Of a stretch of DNA of 40,111 nt, positions 24,701 through 31,683 are shown in pieces. Location: IMG/VR virus record IMGVR_UViG_3300030503_000341, positions 1 through 40,111 of that record, one strand, 5' to 3'. A program made the translations under genes and the position numbers. Under the pieces are notes generated by a model. That model had not been told where the DNA came from, did no database searches, and was given only the letters and a program-made list of their open reading frames with translations. The DNA is from a virus. How positions within the stretch are numbered: position 1 is the first letter of the stretch; each line of letters starts with the position of its first letter.

Positions 24701-27700
24701 TGGGGGCCATCACGCTTACGTCCTTCTTCTCGGAGCGCGGGCGGTATGTCACCTGGAACTGGTTCGACTCATCCGCCAGCGCGTTCGATGCGTCTAGGGA
24801 AGCATCTGCAGGATGTCCATCAAGCTCGGAAGGTTCTCGTCGGACAACTCGCGGGGCGGGTTGGTTTTCTGCCAGTCGATCTGAGAGAGCAACATCCCCG
24901 TCTGATCGAGTTGTAATATCTGGGCTGCCCACTGGTGGGGCTGGGACCCGACTGGAATGGCTGATAATTCCGGGTTTGGCTGGCTCGAGGTCTCGCCCAT
25001 CGCCCGTATCTGCTCCTTCGCTTTCGCTGGGTCGGAGAGAATTTCCTTGTTCAGCAGGTCGGTTAGAAGCTCCCGGTACTGATTCTGTGGCGGCGTGTAG
25101 TTGGCTTGCACTGCTAAGCTCATCGTTGGTTCGGGGTCTCCCTTCAAGATTGGAGCCCAGATGCTCACTTGCTTTGGCATACACTTCCTCCCATGTCTTT
25201 AGGCGGTTGATTTCCTCGGCGACGGGACTCACTTTGGCGGTACGGGCCCTGCCGTCGATTGCGATGACGCGCACCGGGAAAGATGCGCCCTGTCTCGCGT
25301 AAAAGTCTCCGTCGAGCTCGAAGTCAGAGACCACGTTGTAGTGCGAGTAGATGTAGTTGAAGAAGGGGCGTGCTGCGTTGGTCACATCCCCTGCGCGTTC
25401 GCGGTTGCCGGCGCCGAGAATGATGGCCGCGCGACCGTTATCCTTCATCACGCTGAGGGCCTTGACGGCGATCAGGTGATCCAGCTTCACGATGGAGTAG
25501 CCATCATATTTGGTTGGAGCGTCCAGGCTTCCGAAAGGTGGGTTGGCAACCACCGCATCGAAGGTCTTTGACGGGACCCAAGTAGTTGCGTCCTGTCGCG
25601 TAACAGAGAACCCTTCTGAGTCCAGCGTGGTGGCTCGCGCAGGGTTGAGTTCGTTTGCCAACGTTCGGTCAGGGTTGGCGGAGATCAGGAGCGCCCCATT
25701 GCCCGCCGTCGGCTCGTAGACGGTCGAGGAGCGGTCGATGCCGGCGAAGCGGTCTGCGACGTAGGCGAGGGGGAGCGGCGTCGAGTACGCCTGATTTTCA
25801 ATGCTGGTCGAGGTGCGAATGGAGAGGTTCGGCTGCCCCTCGTAGACTTTGACCAGCGCATCGAACTTAGACTGCCCACCGTAGCCCGGGCGCTCAACGA
25901 TCTCGCGTCCATACCGATTGAGCATCGTCTCGAAAGCCTCTTGCGCTTCCTTCATGCGAATCTGCGTTGGCTCGGTCCCGTCGAACTTGGCAACGAAAGC
26001 CTTCAACTCGTTGTAGTTCTTCGGAGCGCCCGCGCCGTCCACCCCGTAATCGAACCGCAGGGCATCCACGAGCGACATCTTCGATCCAGCCGCAGGCTCG
26101 CCGGCTATCGGCGTCACGTCGTCGATGTTCTTGTTGACAGTCGAGCCGTTGTCGGTGATGCGGACTTTCTTCCCGTCGGTCCACGCGACTTCGCCCTGAC
26201 GCTCCTTGCCCTTCGTGGTCTTGTAGGTGACCTTATCGCCCTTCGCGAGCGGCTTCGTCTCAGCAACCGGCGTTGTCGTCTCGTTGTTAGCTGGTTTCGT
26301 CTCTTCAGCTAACAACTGGCTAACAGGGGCGGCTTCCGCCTTAATCCCCTCCTCGAACTGCTCCTTGGTAAGCTCAGTCCCGAACGCGACGTTGAAGTCG
26401 AGGACAGGATTCGGATTCTCGCCTGGTGACGATGCGGATACCGCATAGGTAGAAAAGGCCTTGCGTAGATCCTCTGGCGGTCCATCGAGAGCCTGAATGA
26501 GCGCGTCGACCACTTCGCCGTACTCCTCGGTGTCGGCACCCTTGAAGGCGTTGCCGTACTCAACGACTGCCTTCTCGATAGCGGGCTTTAGGTTCCACTC
26601 GGGTCCCGCCTCAGCGATCGAACCGATGGCACCCATCGAGCCAAGCAGTTTCTCGCGGACGAACGGAGGGGCGTGCTCCACCACTTCAGGGCTGAACAGG
26701 GTAGACAGGAGAGCATCTCCCACCTTCGTACGGGCGCGCGTTGTCAATAGGGCGGTTGCAGGATTCACGTCGTCATCACTATTGGTGATTATGCCATCAT
26801 TCACGAGGGCTTGGGTGATTAGTTTTCCGTCGCCCTTGGAACGCAGGACGCTATCGAGGGAGGCGGTGGGGTCATCGGCTTTGACAGCCTCGACGATCTG
26901 GTGGAGTCCTGATGCGGCCTCGGGGGTCAGCTTGACCGGGCGCTCGTTCTTTAGTTCGCCAGTCTTGAGGGCTGCGTGAATCTCGTCATTGGTGTCCGGC
27001 GATGCGTTTGTCCATCCCTTGTCGCCTCCAGCTTCGTGCAAGGCGGCGTTGCGGAAACTCCATCCCTTCTCTCCGTTGTAGTAAACATCGAGGTCGCGGT
27101 CCGGCCAATAGAGTGGTTTCTCCATCGAGCCTATGGACATTCCGCTGCCGACGATGTCCTTCACCGCTCCGTATAGATTGGTCGGTTTTTTCCCAGACTT
27201 ACTCGCCGGGAGCTGGCCTACTTTTGGCTCACCTCCCGTTTGCTGTGCCACTTCGCGTGCAGACTGTTGATCCTGCTCGTCCCGCGACTGGCCCAATTCT
27301 GGCTCACCACCGCCAGCCTGTGCCACCTCCGTCGGGTCGAGTTCTACCGGCTCACCCTTGGCTCCCTTGAAGTTCGCCACGATAGCATCGAGAGCGCCTT
27401 GGGGGTACTTCTTATCCCGCGCGGCCTTGCGAATGTCTGCAGCGCTCACCTCGGGCGCGTGGTAGTACGTCCCACTGAACGCCCCAGCGCCGTTTACCTT
27501 CGTCTTCGTGAGACCGTCGACGCCGGCAGGAACAAAGTCTGACTTCGCTCCCACGTGGAGGAAGGGGTGCTCACCATTCTTTACGCCGTCAGCCCAACGC
27601 TGCATCTCCGTCCTACTCTTACCCGGCTCCGCGGGTCCTGTCATCGCCGCCTGCGCCTGATCCTCGAGTGCGTTGGCCCGGCGGGTGATCTCCTCCTGCA

Positions 27701-29402
27701 CCAGAGCTTTGCGTACCGGCGTCGTCACCATGGCGGTCTTGCGGATGATCTGATCGAAGTGGTCACCGGTGGCGTCTGGGGGAGCGCCCTGAATCGCTGC
27801 TCGAGCTTTGTCGACCTGCGGGCTTTTGGGGATTTGCACAGCCGGTGTGGATTCTGTGGGTTTCTCGGTCTCGGTCGGGGTAAGCGCTTCATCCCGTTCC
27901 TCTTGCGCGGTCTGCAGGTTTTCCTGCTTCTCCTGCGCGGCGGACTCAGTGGCCTCCTTCTGCTTGTCCATCTGGGCATTGATAATCTTCGTCGCAGCAG
28001 CCTGCGCGCCCTTGGGGGTGTCTACGTTCACCACCTGGTTCTCAGGGTCGATGATCGTTTGCTTATCGTGGATCCAGCGGGAGAGTTGCTGGACCGCCTG
28101 CAGGACCATCTTGGGTCGCGCGGCCGGCGGCATCTCCTGAATAGCCTGCGTCGCTTGATCTAGGGTCTCTTGCGTCAAGTGGCCGTCATCCATGCCTGGA
28201 GGGCTTGGGATCTTCGGCGGCGGGGGCGGCGGCGGGAGTGACCCGGTAGCCTGCTCGGCCTTGACCTTCGTGTCGCGCGCGGCGGAGGCGAGGCGGGTGA
28301 CCTCGGCAATCTGCGCTTGCGCCTGTACTTCGGGAGCAGACGGGGGGGCTGGCGGGGTGCTGGCGGAGGGCGGCGCGGCTGGCCCACCCTCTCCCCCCGG
28401 AAGCTGCGGTGTACCTGGCTCGGCGGGTGCCCCACGGCCTCGAGGTACGCGAACACCCACCGAACCTACGCCTTTGACTCCTGCGCGAATCTCTGTTGCC
28501 TCGGGACTCTGGACGACGCCAACACCGGCAGTCCCACTCTTGTTGCCGGCCATGTAAGCGGGGTTTCCAGCCTCGTCGACGCCCATCGCTTCATGCACGG
28601 AAGCCAGCCCAAAGAGGCTCGGGAAAAAGAACGCGGAGGTTGTCAAGAGCCCTTTTGCTTCAGGAGATAACTGGAAATGGTCGGAAGCAAGACCAGCGCC
28701 ATAGCTTGCGCCACCGCCCACCGCCAGCGAGCCGCCGAACTTCGCCAGCGCGATCTGAGAGGCCAAGTCGCCACCGATTGCCGCTTGAGCGATCTCTGCA
28801 ACCTCTGGCGCTCCGACGACCATGGCAACAGTCCCGCCGCCGGCAATCGTCTTCGTGAGTCCGACAATGACCTGCTTCCGCGCTGCAGCTTGATCGGCAG
28901 CAGAGAGGGGTTTCGACACTGTTGCGGGCGTATTTGAAGGTGCGCTGGCTGCTTGGTTCGTGTCGTACTCAGGATGGGACTGGGCATTGAGCCCGGTGGC
29001 GACGTCACTGATGCCGGTGGCAAGTTGGCGAACAGGCGCGGTGATCTCTTGATTGGCGGCATGGAGGCGAGTCTTGAAGTCCTGATTTTGGCCAGCAGCG
29101 ATCGCAGGATCCAGTTTCGCCTGGGGGATCATGTGCTCGTCGTCGCTCATATCGGGAGCGGCAGCGTGGGCGGGGAGGGTGGGAAGGGATTCGCCCGGGG
29201 CTAATCCCGCTGGCTGATTGGCGTAGGGGTTCTTTGGACCCTGCTGGTCGCTGCCAGCTACCTCGCTGGGGTCAAGTGTCACCGGCTGCGGGAGACGAGC
29301 GGCAATCTTCGCACCCTGATCCGCGACGGCTTGGACGTTATCCGGGTGGAGCTCGGGCGCGGCGACTTCGCTTGGGTCGAGTGTGACTGCTGGCGTTCCC
29401 AT
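18771..29402 (-). CDS. Giant DarB-like polyvalent protein: adenine methyltransferase plus strawberry-notch helicase
   Basis: A single uninterrupted frame of 3543 codons starts at ATG 29402, with AGGAG ten bases upstream. The first 1200 residues are mostly disordered and Pro/Ala-rich, with a hydrophobic stretch near residues 190-290. An N6-adenine methyltransferase follows: YEPTAGNG (1229-1236, SAM binding) and NPPF (1287-1290, catalytic). After a disordered linker comes an SNF2-type helicase of the strawberry-notch kind: TGVGKGR (1635-1641), DESH (1759-1762), SAT (1788-1790) and LGRINRTGQ (2145-2153). The last 900 residues are helical with hydrophobic segments. P1 DarB has the same methyltransferase-helicase pairing and is injected to protect phage DNA from restriction. 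Position in the structural block before the terminase suggests it is packaged and ejected. No catalytic motif is visibly broken. Confidence 0.85.
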   Translation of the reverse strand: MGTPAVTLDPSEVAAPELHPDNVQAVADQGAKIAARLPQPVTLDPSEVAGSDQQGPKNPYANQPAGLAPGESLPTLPAHAAAPDMSDDEHMIPQAKLDPAIAAGQNQDFKTRLHAANQEITAPVRQLATGISDVATGLNAQSHPEYDTNQAASAPSNTPATVSKPLSAADQAAARKQVIVGLTKTIAGGGTVAMVVGAPEVAEIAQAAIGGDLASQIALAKFGGSLAVGGGASYGAGLASDHFQLSPEAKGLLTTSAFFFPSLFGLASVHEAMGVDEAGNPAYMAGNKSGTAGVGVVQSPEATEIRAGVKGVGSVGVRVPRGRGAPAEPGTPQLPGGEGGPAAPPSASTPPAPPSAPEVQAQAQIAEVTRLASAARDTKVKAEQATGSLPPPPPPPKIPSPPGMDDGHLTQETLDQATQAIQEMPPAARPKMVLQAVQQLSRWIHDKQTIIDPENQVVNVDTPKGAQAAATKIINAQMDKQKEATESAAQEKQENLQTAQEERDEALTPTETEKPTESTPAVQIPKSPQVDKARAAIQGAPPDATGDHFDQIIRKTAMVTTPVRKALVQEEITRRANALEDQAQAAMTGPAEPGKSRTEMQRWADGVKNGEHPFLHVGAKSDFVPAGVDGLTKTKVNGAGAFSGTYYHAPEVSAADIRKAARDKKYPQGALDAIVANFKGAKGEPVELDPTEVAQAGGGEPELGQSRDEQDQQSAREVAQQTGGEPKVGQLPASKSGKKPTNLYGAVKDIVGSGMSIGSMEKPLYWPDRDLDVYYNGEKGWSFRNAALHEAGGDKGWTNASPDTNDEIHAALKTGELKNERPVKLTPEAASGLHQIVEAVKADDPTASLDSVLRSKGDGKLITQALVNDGIITNSDDDVNPATALLTTRARTKVGDALLSTLFSPEVVEHAPPFVREKLLGSMGAIGSIAEAGPEWNLKPAIEKAVVEYGNAFKGADTEEYGEVVDALIQALDGPPEDLRKAFSTYAVSASSPGENPNPVLDFNVAFGTELTKEQFEEGIKAEAAPVSQLLAEETKPANNETTTPVAETKPLAKGDKVTYKTTKGKERQGEVAWTDGKKVRITDNGSTVNKNIDDVTPIAGEPAAGSKMSLVDALRFDYGVDGAGAPKNYNELKAFVAKFDGTEPTQIRMKEAQEAFETMLNRYGREIVERPGYGGQSKFDALVKVYEGQPNLSIRTSTSIENQAYSTPLPLAYVADRFAGIDRSSTVYEPTAGNGALLISANPDRTLANELNPARATTLDSEGFSVTRQDATTWVPSKTFDAVVANPPFGSLDAPTKYDGYSIVKLDHLIAVKALSVMKDNGRAAIILGAGNRERAGDVTNAARPFFNYIYSHYNVVSDFELDGDFYARQGASFPVRVIAIDGRARTAKVSPVAEEINRLKTWEEVYAKASEHLGSNLEGRPRTNDELSSASQLHAATESVPGASNRPAEQGNSLRPSESEGADTGDGRDLEPAKPGIISHSSRVPAPPVGSPDITTRSDGDVALSDRLAENQPAPRVVRREPSELDGHPADASLDASNALADESNQFQVTYRPRSEKKDVSVMAPKALIGPMHSAMDNISKDVGDIDEFVANELGYPDLDELHAAFMGIQTDAIASAIHQLKMGKALIIADQTGVGKGRVAAAMIRWAELHGHLPIFVTEKPTLFSDMYGDLTDIGSGNTISPLLLNGDASITNRTTGEKIFRNNGSMKPVMDRIRETGSMPPGRNALFLSYSQVNTDNRQQLTLHRLAPNAVFILDESHNAGGASATGDFIAEVIGKSKGVVFLSATWAKRPDNLPVYAGKTDISIAIPDKEKVADAIAAGGAPLQAVVTSQLAQAGQFVRRERSFDGIDIKNVVDVDNKAKHEKISDKVTEVLRAIMKADKIYHENDFDRIYAQAKKEGKAAGSKGLSVSHMEFSSTVHNMVKQLLLALKADSSADLIIASIERGERPVYALENTMGSFLGNYVDGNAISHGDSLKDLTYSKISDRALMRTRYYNETDEMGNKTRVEVPLEKLGDDTRKAYDYAQSLIDKLDVDLPVSPLDHIRDRVEKAGYKVAEITGRDLRIDYSGDVPRLSTVPDIERKDRVNTATQFNNGSIDALVINKAAAAGISLHASEKFLDKRPRHMIVGQPAGDVNVVMQMLGRINRTGQVELPSYTMFAAALPAEMRPAIVLARKMKSLNANVSSNTRSATSVKAVDMFNKYGDKIVAQYLLDNPESSKLLGLDAETDSKGDAAANEGLAMKATGHSALLTVKEQQVFMDAITEAYSNYIDFLDETGQNDLEPVTYDYDARETHNERMYQGTDPSSPFGQDAFYGEYSIKRQGKAFTPDEVQGKLAETYGPEMMQKPPHERDTLFARSLAAHFEELYTPYVETLSTPAAIEKAQGMRQRGRQLLSEYRVGSAFGIEINGDSSHAVVINIEGSKKTSGNPYAPSSLQFTLAVNTPLRQIRVPGSQIDKITISNLGRNADINHLFRDNLGDSRQKTKIITGNLLGAYGELKTGVKGRIISFTKNDGTTALGIQMPSKFDINKDVSETYAMRSPDAAYEYMKKGDNAVLQSSGQEIGVWIKNGSMEIRTKLSKSVSGKFFLDPRLRELVVGGDFASSGGMMKGIVKDGDEMEAVGVIMGKTALYAPASGVKQARAFDEQAQKGEIAPPSKAKKYLGGEEGFANVDLLLPSFITNKVIPYFQKAVPATWGELSKAIGTVKKTPKAIGYEIASVLYPAMLADSDARDIMGRALGEPALELFKASLFLDGIDKMFEGMPQKDWVEFVDRIQNEKEQPTPDLQHAAEMLQAVLEPQRMAEQAAVNLGRTGKNKVALSDRAGYFPNRYSKAPGKGDLPTDDEQMARIFSKRPFAGPQTFRKQQKYTLKNAVADGAVPLGNPVRMVLRRLQEGAKFVAAQHALWNGRQAGLIVYKSARGKMPPNFVKVNDKIAKVFRPVETAEGGTMFVEGGEWVMDKDFGRLFNNYLSQDYIRGSEIGKGFVQLKTSSTAFKMGFSAFHYGTMAFWSITSSLHGGLDEFYNRGLRGLDPADMFNGAKKVATSIAAPLTMVHGGARIVNYLKDPDGFLATKEGVKLAKDYPDLPELLRLVYAGGFRAGLNQDFPDQASMSPGHDLAEGRLGAATLKVMPWLSRAVAYPLFNYIIPRLKLMANVQMLSQKLEQYSQAISNGDVTPETVARNVVATNENSFGEMNYQNFYWNNTVKSGIQLLFLAPGWKAGTWRGAAQAAKEIFTENYDDKFYEKVEAEGKEQDWAHKYAARLPQLGLNSGRLVASVIVATAIATTLDKLLTGKWIWEEIADDMKNNGLNVLEAADLEALHPRTGKTDPHGKPVRFNIPADLRDYEHAVTGLGSYAYNSLAPWLTGIIETIRNRDWKGDYVWNPNPGKGFDAFKQGIFYNLEKNYQPITASSYNNKAGAQDTTTKVERTLGLIGGAPKGMDDTRSVARAEKLRETSDPHAPLTPEQQTEKDVSKEAPPTHAQARYALKTRNMTELEKIVMHLSYTDAKDVFEHATPDEKKALQPIMRKKQIAAFRSAHRR
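24794..25180 (-). CDS. Candidate overprinted gene inside the giant polyvalent gene
   Basis: A 128-codon frame lies on the same strand as the giant gene but in another frame. Its ATG at 25180 has GGAGG six bases upstream. The product (PKQVSIWAPILKGDPEP, then QYRELLTDLLNKEILSDPAK, ending LPSLMDILQMLP) looks like a normal helical protein, while the giant gene's own frame here encodes a disordered linker between methyltransferase and helicase. The third codon positions of the inner frame are also rich in G and C. It may be a real overlapping gene, or the likeness may be chance. Function unknown. Confidence 0.4.
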   Translation of the reverse strand: MPKQVSIWAPILKGDPEPTMSLAVQANYTPPQNQYRELLTDLLNKEILSDPAKAKEQIRAMGETSSQPNPELSAIPVGSQPHQWAAQILQLDQTGMLLSQIDWQKTNPPRELSDENLPSLMDILQMLP

Positions 29403-30203
29403 TTATCGATTGCTCCTGTTTCCTACGTTACTCCGGGTGGGGAGTGCGACGGGCTTTCCAGCCAGTAAATCATCGGTCGGGGTGACGCCCAGCCCTGCAA
29501 CGCCATACGGCAGTCCCGGAGCGGCCGGTGCGGGCGCGAGTGGCGCTGGCTTCCCTACGCCAAGCATCGTCTTGAGTGGCGGGAGGGAGTCGCTGAACGA
29601 CTTAGGTTGTGCGGCGAGCTGCTGAACGAGGGGGTGGTAGGCCCGGTAGCTCTGGTGCATCGCGTTCTCGTCCGCAGGGGTCAAGGTTCCTGCTTCGGCT
29701 TTCGCGAGATACGCGTTCTGCTTCGCCTGGTAGTGAGAGACGAGATCGGCCTGCTGCTCGCGGTTAAAGTCCGCAACACCTTTTCCCGCGGCTTGAGCAT
29801 CGAGGAGTGCCTGCTCTCCCCCGTAACTGTAATTGTTGGGGTCGCCATATTGTCCCGTCACTGGGGCTGATGTGGGGTGAGATCCGAAGACCGGTAGCTT
29901 ATAACCTCCGCCAAGCGGGATAGTCCCGTCGGAGCGGGTGTCCTGGTCCTCATGCTCCATCTCGTGATTGCGGACGTCGGTGGTGTATTTGTTGGGGTCG
30001 AATACAGCAATCTTGCCGGGAGTTGCTTCTGCCACAGTCTCGGTGCCCGCCATATCAGGGGCTCCCTGTGCGCTCTTCGGCTGGATGGACTGCTGGATTT
30101 TGCTCGTGTCGAGGTCTTTACGGATGAACGTTGGGATTGTCGAATCATCCTGCGTCGCGGGCGAAAGGTAGGCGGGATCAAAGGATGTGGGAGTAGCTGA
30201 CAT
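29403..30203 (-). CDS. Putative virion zinc metallopeptidase (HEMEH motif)
   Basis: The ATG at 30203 follows GAGGGAGAG. The 266-residue protein contains IAVFDPNKYTTDVRNHEMEH: the HExxH zinc motif at residues 80-84, preceded by a strand and an acidic loop like the DUF4157-type peptidases found in injection systems. A later EQQAD (149-153) offers the third zinc ligand of a gluzincin. N- and C-termini are Pro/Ala-rich and disordered. It is encoded directly before the giant protein and could process it, process another virion protein, or act in the cell after ejection. The motif is clear; the activity is inferred. Confidence 0.6.
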   Translation of the reverse strand: MSATPTSFDPAYLSPATQDDSTIPTFIRKDLDTSKIQQSIQPKSAQGAPDMAGTETVAEATPGKIAVFDPNKYTTDVRNHEMEHEDQDTRSDGTIPLGGGYKLPVFGSHPTSAPVTGQYGDPNNYSYGGEQALLDAQAAGKGVADFNREQQADLVSHYQAKQNAYLAKAEAGTLTPADENAMHQSYRAYHPLVQQLAAQPKSFSDSLPPLKTMLGVGKPAPLAPAPAAPGLPYGVAGLGVTPTDDLLAGKPVALPTRSNVGNRSNR

Positions 30204-30213
30204 AGGCTCTCCC

Positions 30214-31671
30214 TCAGTATTTCACTTGCGGTTTACCCTTGGCGTCGAAGCCCACAACCACTCCCCGGCGTCCGTTCACTACGACGGGCGTGTTGATCGT
30301 TACCTTGGCACCGCTCTTCGCTTGGTAGACGGGTGCAGGCTGCTGTTGCTGGGATGCTGCAGGAGGCGGAGGAGCGGCGGCGGCCGGCTGGGGGTTGCGC
30401 GAGAAGCGGTTGCTTACCGTTTGGCCCTGCTCGTTCACCATCGTTCCACTCTTGCGCATCACAGGGTTAGCGTTCAGGTCGGTCCTGAATTTGGCGAGTC
30501 TCGCGTTGAACTCCTGCTGTGTCACAGGGTTCCCACTCTTGTCGACGAGAGAGCCATCATCCAGTTTTGTGAGCGAATCGACGTAAACCTGCTTGTCGTT
30601 CATGCTCTTCGCTATTACTTCCCCGGGGCCCTGCGCGCCGTTGCCGTTCCCATTTCCGCCAGGGGCCACAGCGGTACCGTCTGGATTCTCGCGGATGTTG
30701 ACGCTCGTGTGCTCGGTGGGCTCCGAGAGTTTTCCGTTTGCAAGGAAGTATTGGCGCTTGTCGCCCTTCAGCCCAATCTGGTCGGCGGCGGCGGCGCGCT
30801 GCTTCAGCGTCATCTGCTGGGTGGCCTGCTGGCCCTGCGGCGTCTTTATCCAACGGTTGATGAAGGAGTCCGGTGGGGGTGCGCCCTTGATGGTCTTGCC
30901 GCCGGCTGTTGTAGCGGTTCCACCAGCATAGGGATTGCTCGGGTCATCCGGAGTAAAGGAGGTGATGGCGTTCGCTCTGGCTTCCGCCTGTGCTGCATAA
31001 TCCTGCGCGCGAGCTGCACTCTGTTGGCCGCGGTTCTGATTTTGGTAGTTTTGCTCGGCCAAAGTGTTTTCGCGGGTAGTGATCTCGTTGCCCTTATCGA
31101 CGGCAGCGTCGGCGGCTTGATCTGCGTTCAGCCGCGCTTGGATCGGTGCTTCCTGCGTAGCCCATCGCGCCTCCGCGTCCGTGCGTGGGCCATTCATAAT
31201 TTCTTGCCCGATTCGCGCTCCCACTTCTGAATTACGCGACCCAAACCCTGCGGCTCCTGCCGACAGCGCGGCAAGTATCTTACGCCCCACGCTAGGTTTT
31301 ACATTCTCCGCTGCCTCTGCCGTTTTCTGGGCAGTCATCGCATTTCTGTCGGAGGAATGGTCAGTATAGGCTGCGTAATTCTTGAGGGTCGGGGGCGCAA
31401 TCGGATTCGCGTAGACGCTTGTGTCCGCGGATACCGGGGCCGAGCTCTGGTCCATATCCTGCGTAGGCGCTTGGCTATCATCGTCGGCTCCTGCAGGAAC
31501 AAGGTAAGACTGCGCTGATTCGTCGGTTGTGCCAACGGCTGCTGGCTGCGCTGCCTGGGGAGTCTCCTGCGGCGCACCATCCTCATCATCGCCGGTCAAC
31601 GCGGACGCGACCCTTGCAGATGGAGTCTGGTCGTCATCTGCCGTTGAATCGCTGCTAAATACGTTCGCCAT
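30214..31671 (-). CDS. Putative internal virion protein, 485 aa, largely disordered
   Basis: The ATG at 31671 follows GGGAGCC. The protein is rich in Ala, Gln, Asp and Pro. Residues 1-95 are acidic and disordered. The middle has helices and a short basic Gly/Ala segment (KPSVGRKILAALSAGAAGFG). The end holds a small beta motif (VVVNGRRGVVVGFDAKGKPQ). This composition and its place between Hint-domain and metallopeptidase genes fit an internal or ejected virion component. No family is recognised. Confidence 0.65.
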   Translation of the reverse strand: MANVFSSDSTADDDQTPSARVASALTGDDEDGAPQETPQAAQPAAVGTTDESAQSYLVPAGADDDSQAPTQDMDQSSAPVSADTSVYANPIAPPTLKNYAAYTDHSSDRNAMTAQKTAEAAENVKPSVGRKILAALSAGAAGFGSRNSEVGARIGQEIMNGPRTDAEARWATQEAPIQARLNADQAADAAVDKGNEITTRENTLAEQNYQNQNRGQQSAARAQDYAAQAEARANAITSFTPDDPSNPYAGGTATTAGGKTIKGAPPPDSFINRWIKTPQGQQATQQMTLKQRAAAADQIGLKGDKRQYFLANGKLSEPTEHTSVNIRENPDGTAVAPGGNGNGNGAQGPGEVIAKSMNDKQVYVDSLTKLDDGSLVDKSGNPVTQQEFNARLAKFRTDLNANPVMRKSGTMVNEQGQTVSNRFSRNPQPAAAAPPPPAASQQQQPAPVYQAKSGAKVTINTPVVVNGRRGVVVGFDAKGKPQVKY

Positions 31672-31683
31672 GCCAGAGGCTCC

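Noticed and set aside
30187-31230. 347-codon plus-strand frame opposite the 485-residue protein gene
   Set aside because: No start signal and low-complexity composition; the minus strand is the coding one.
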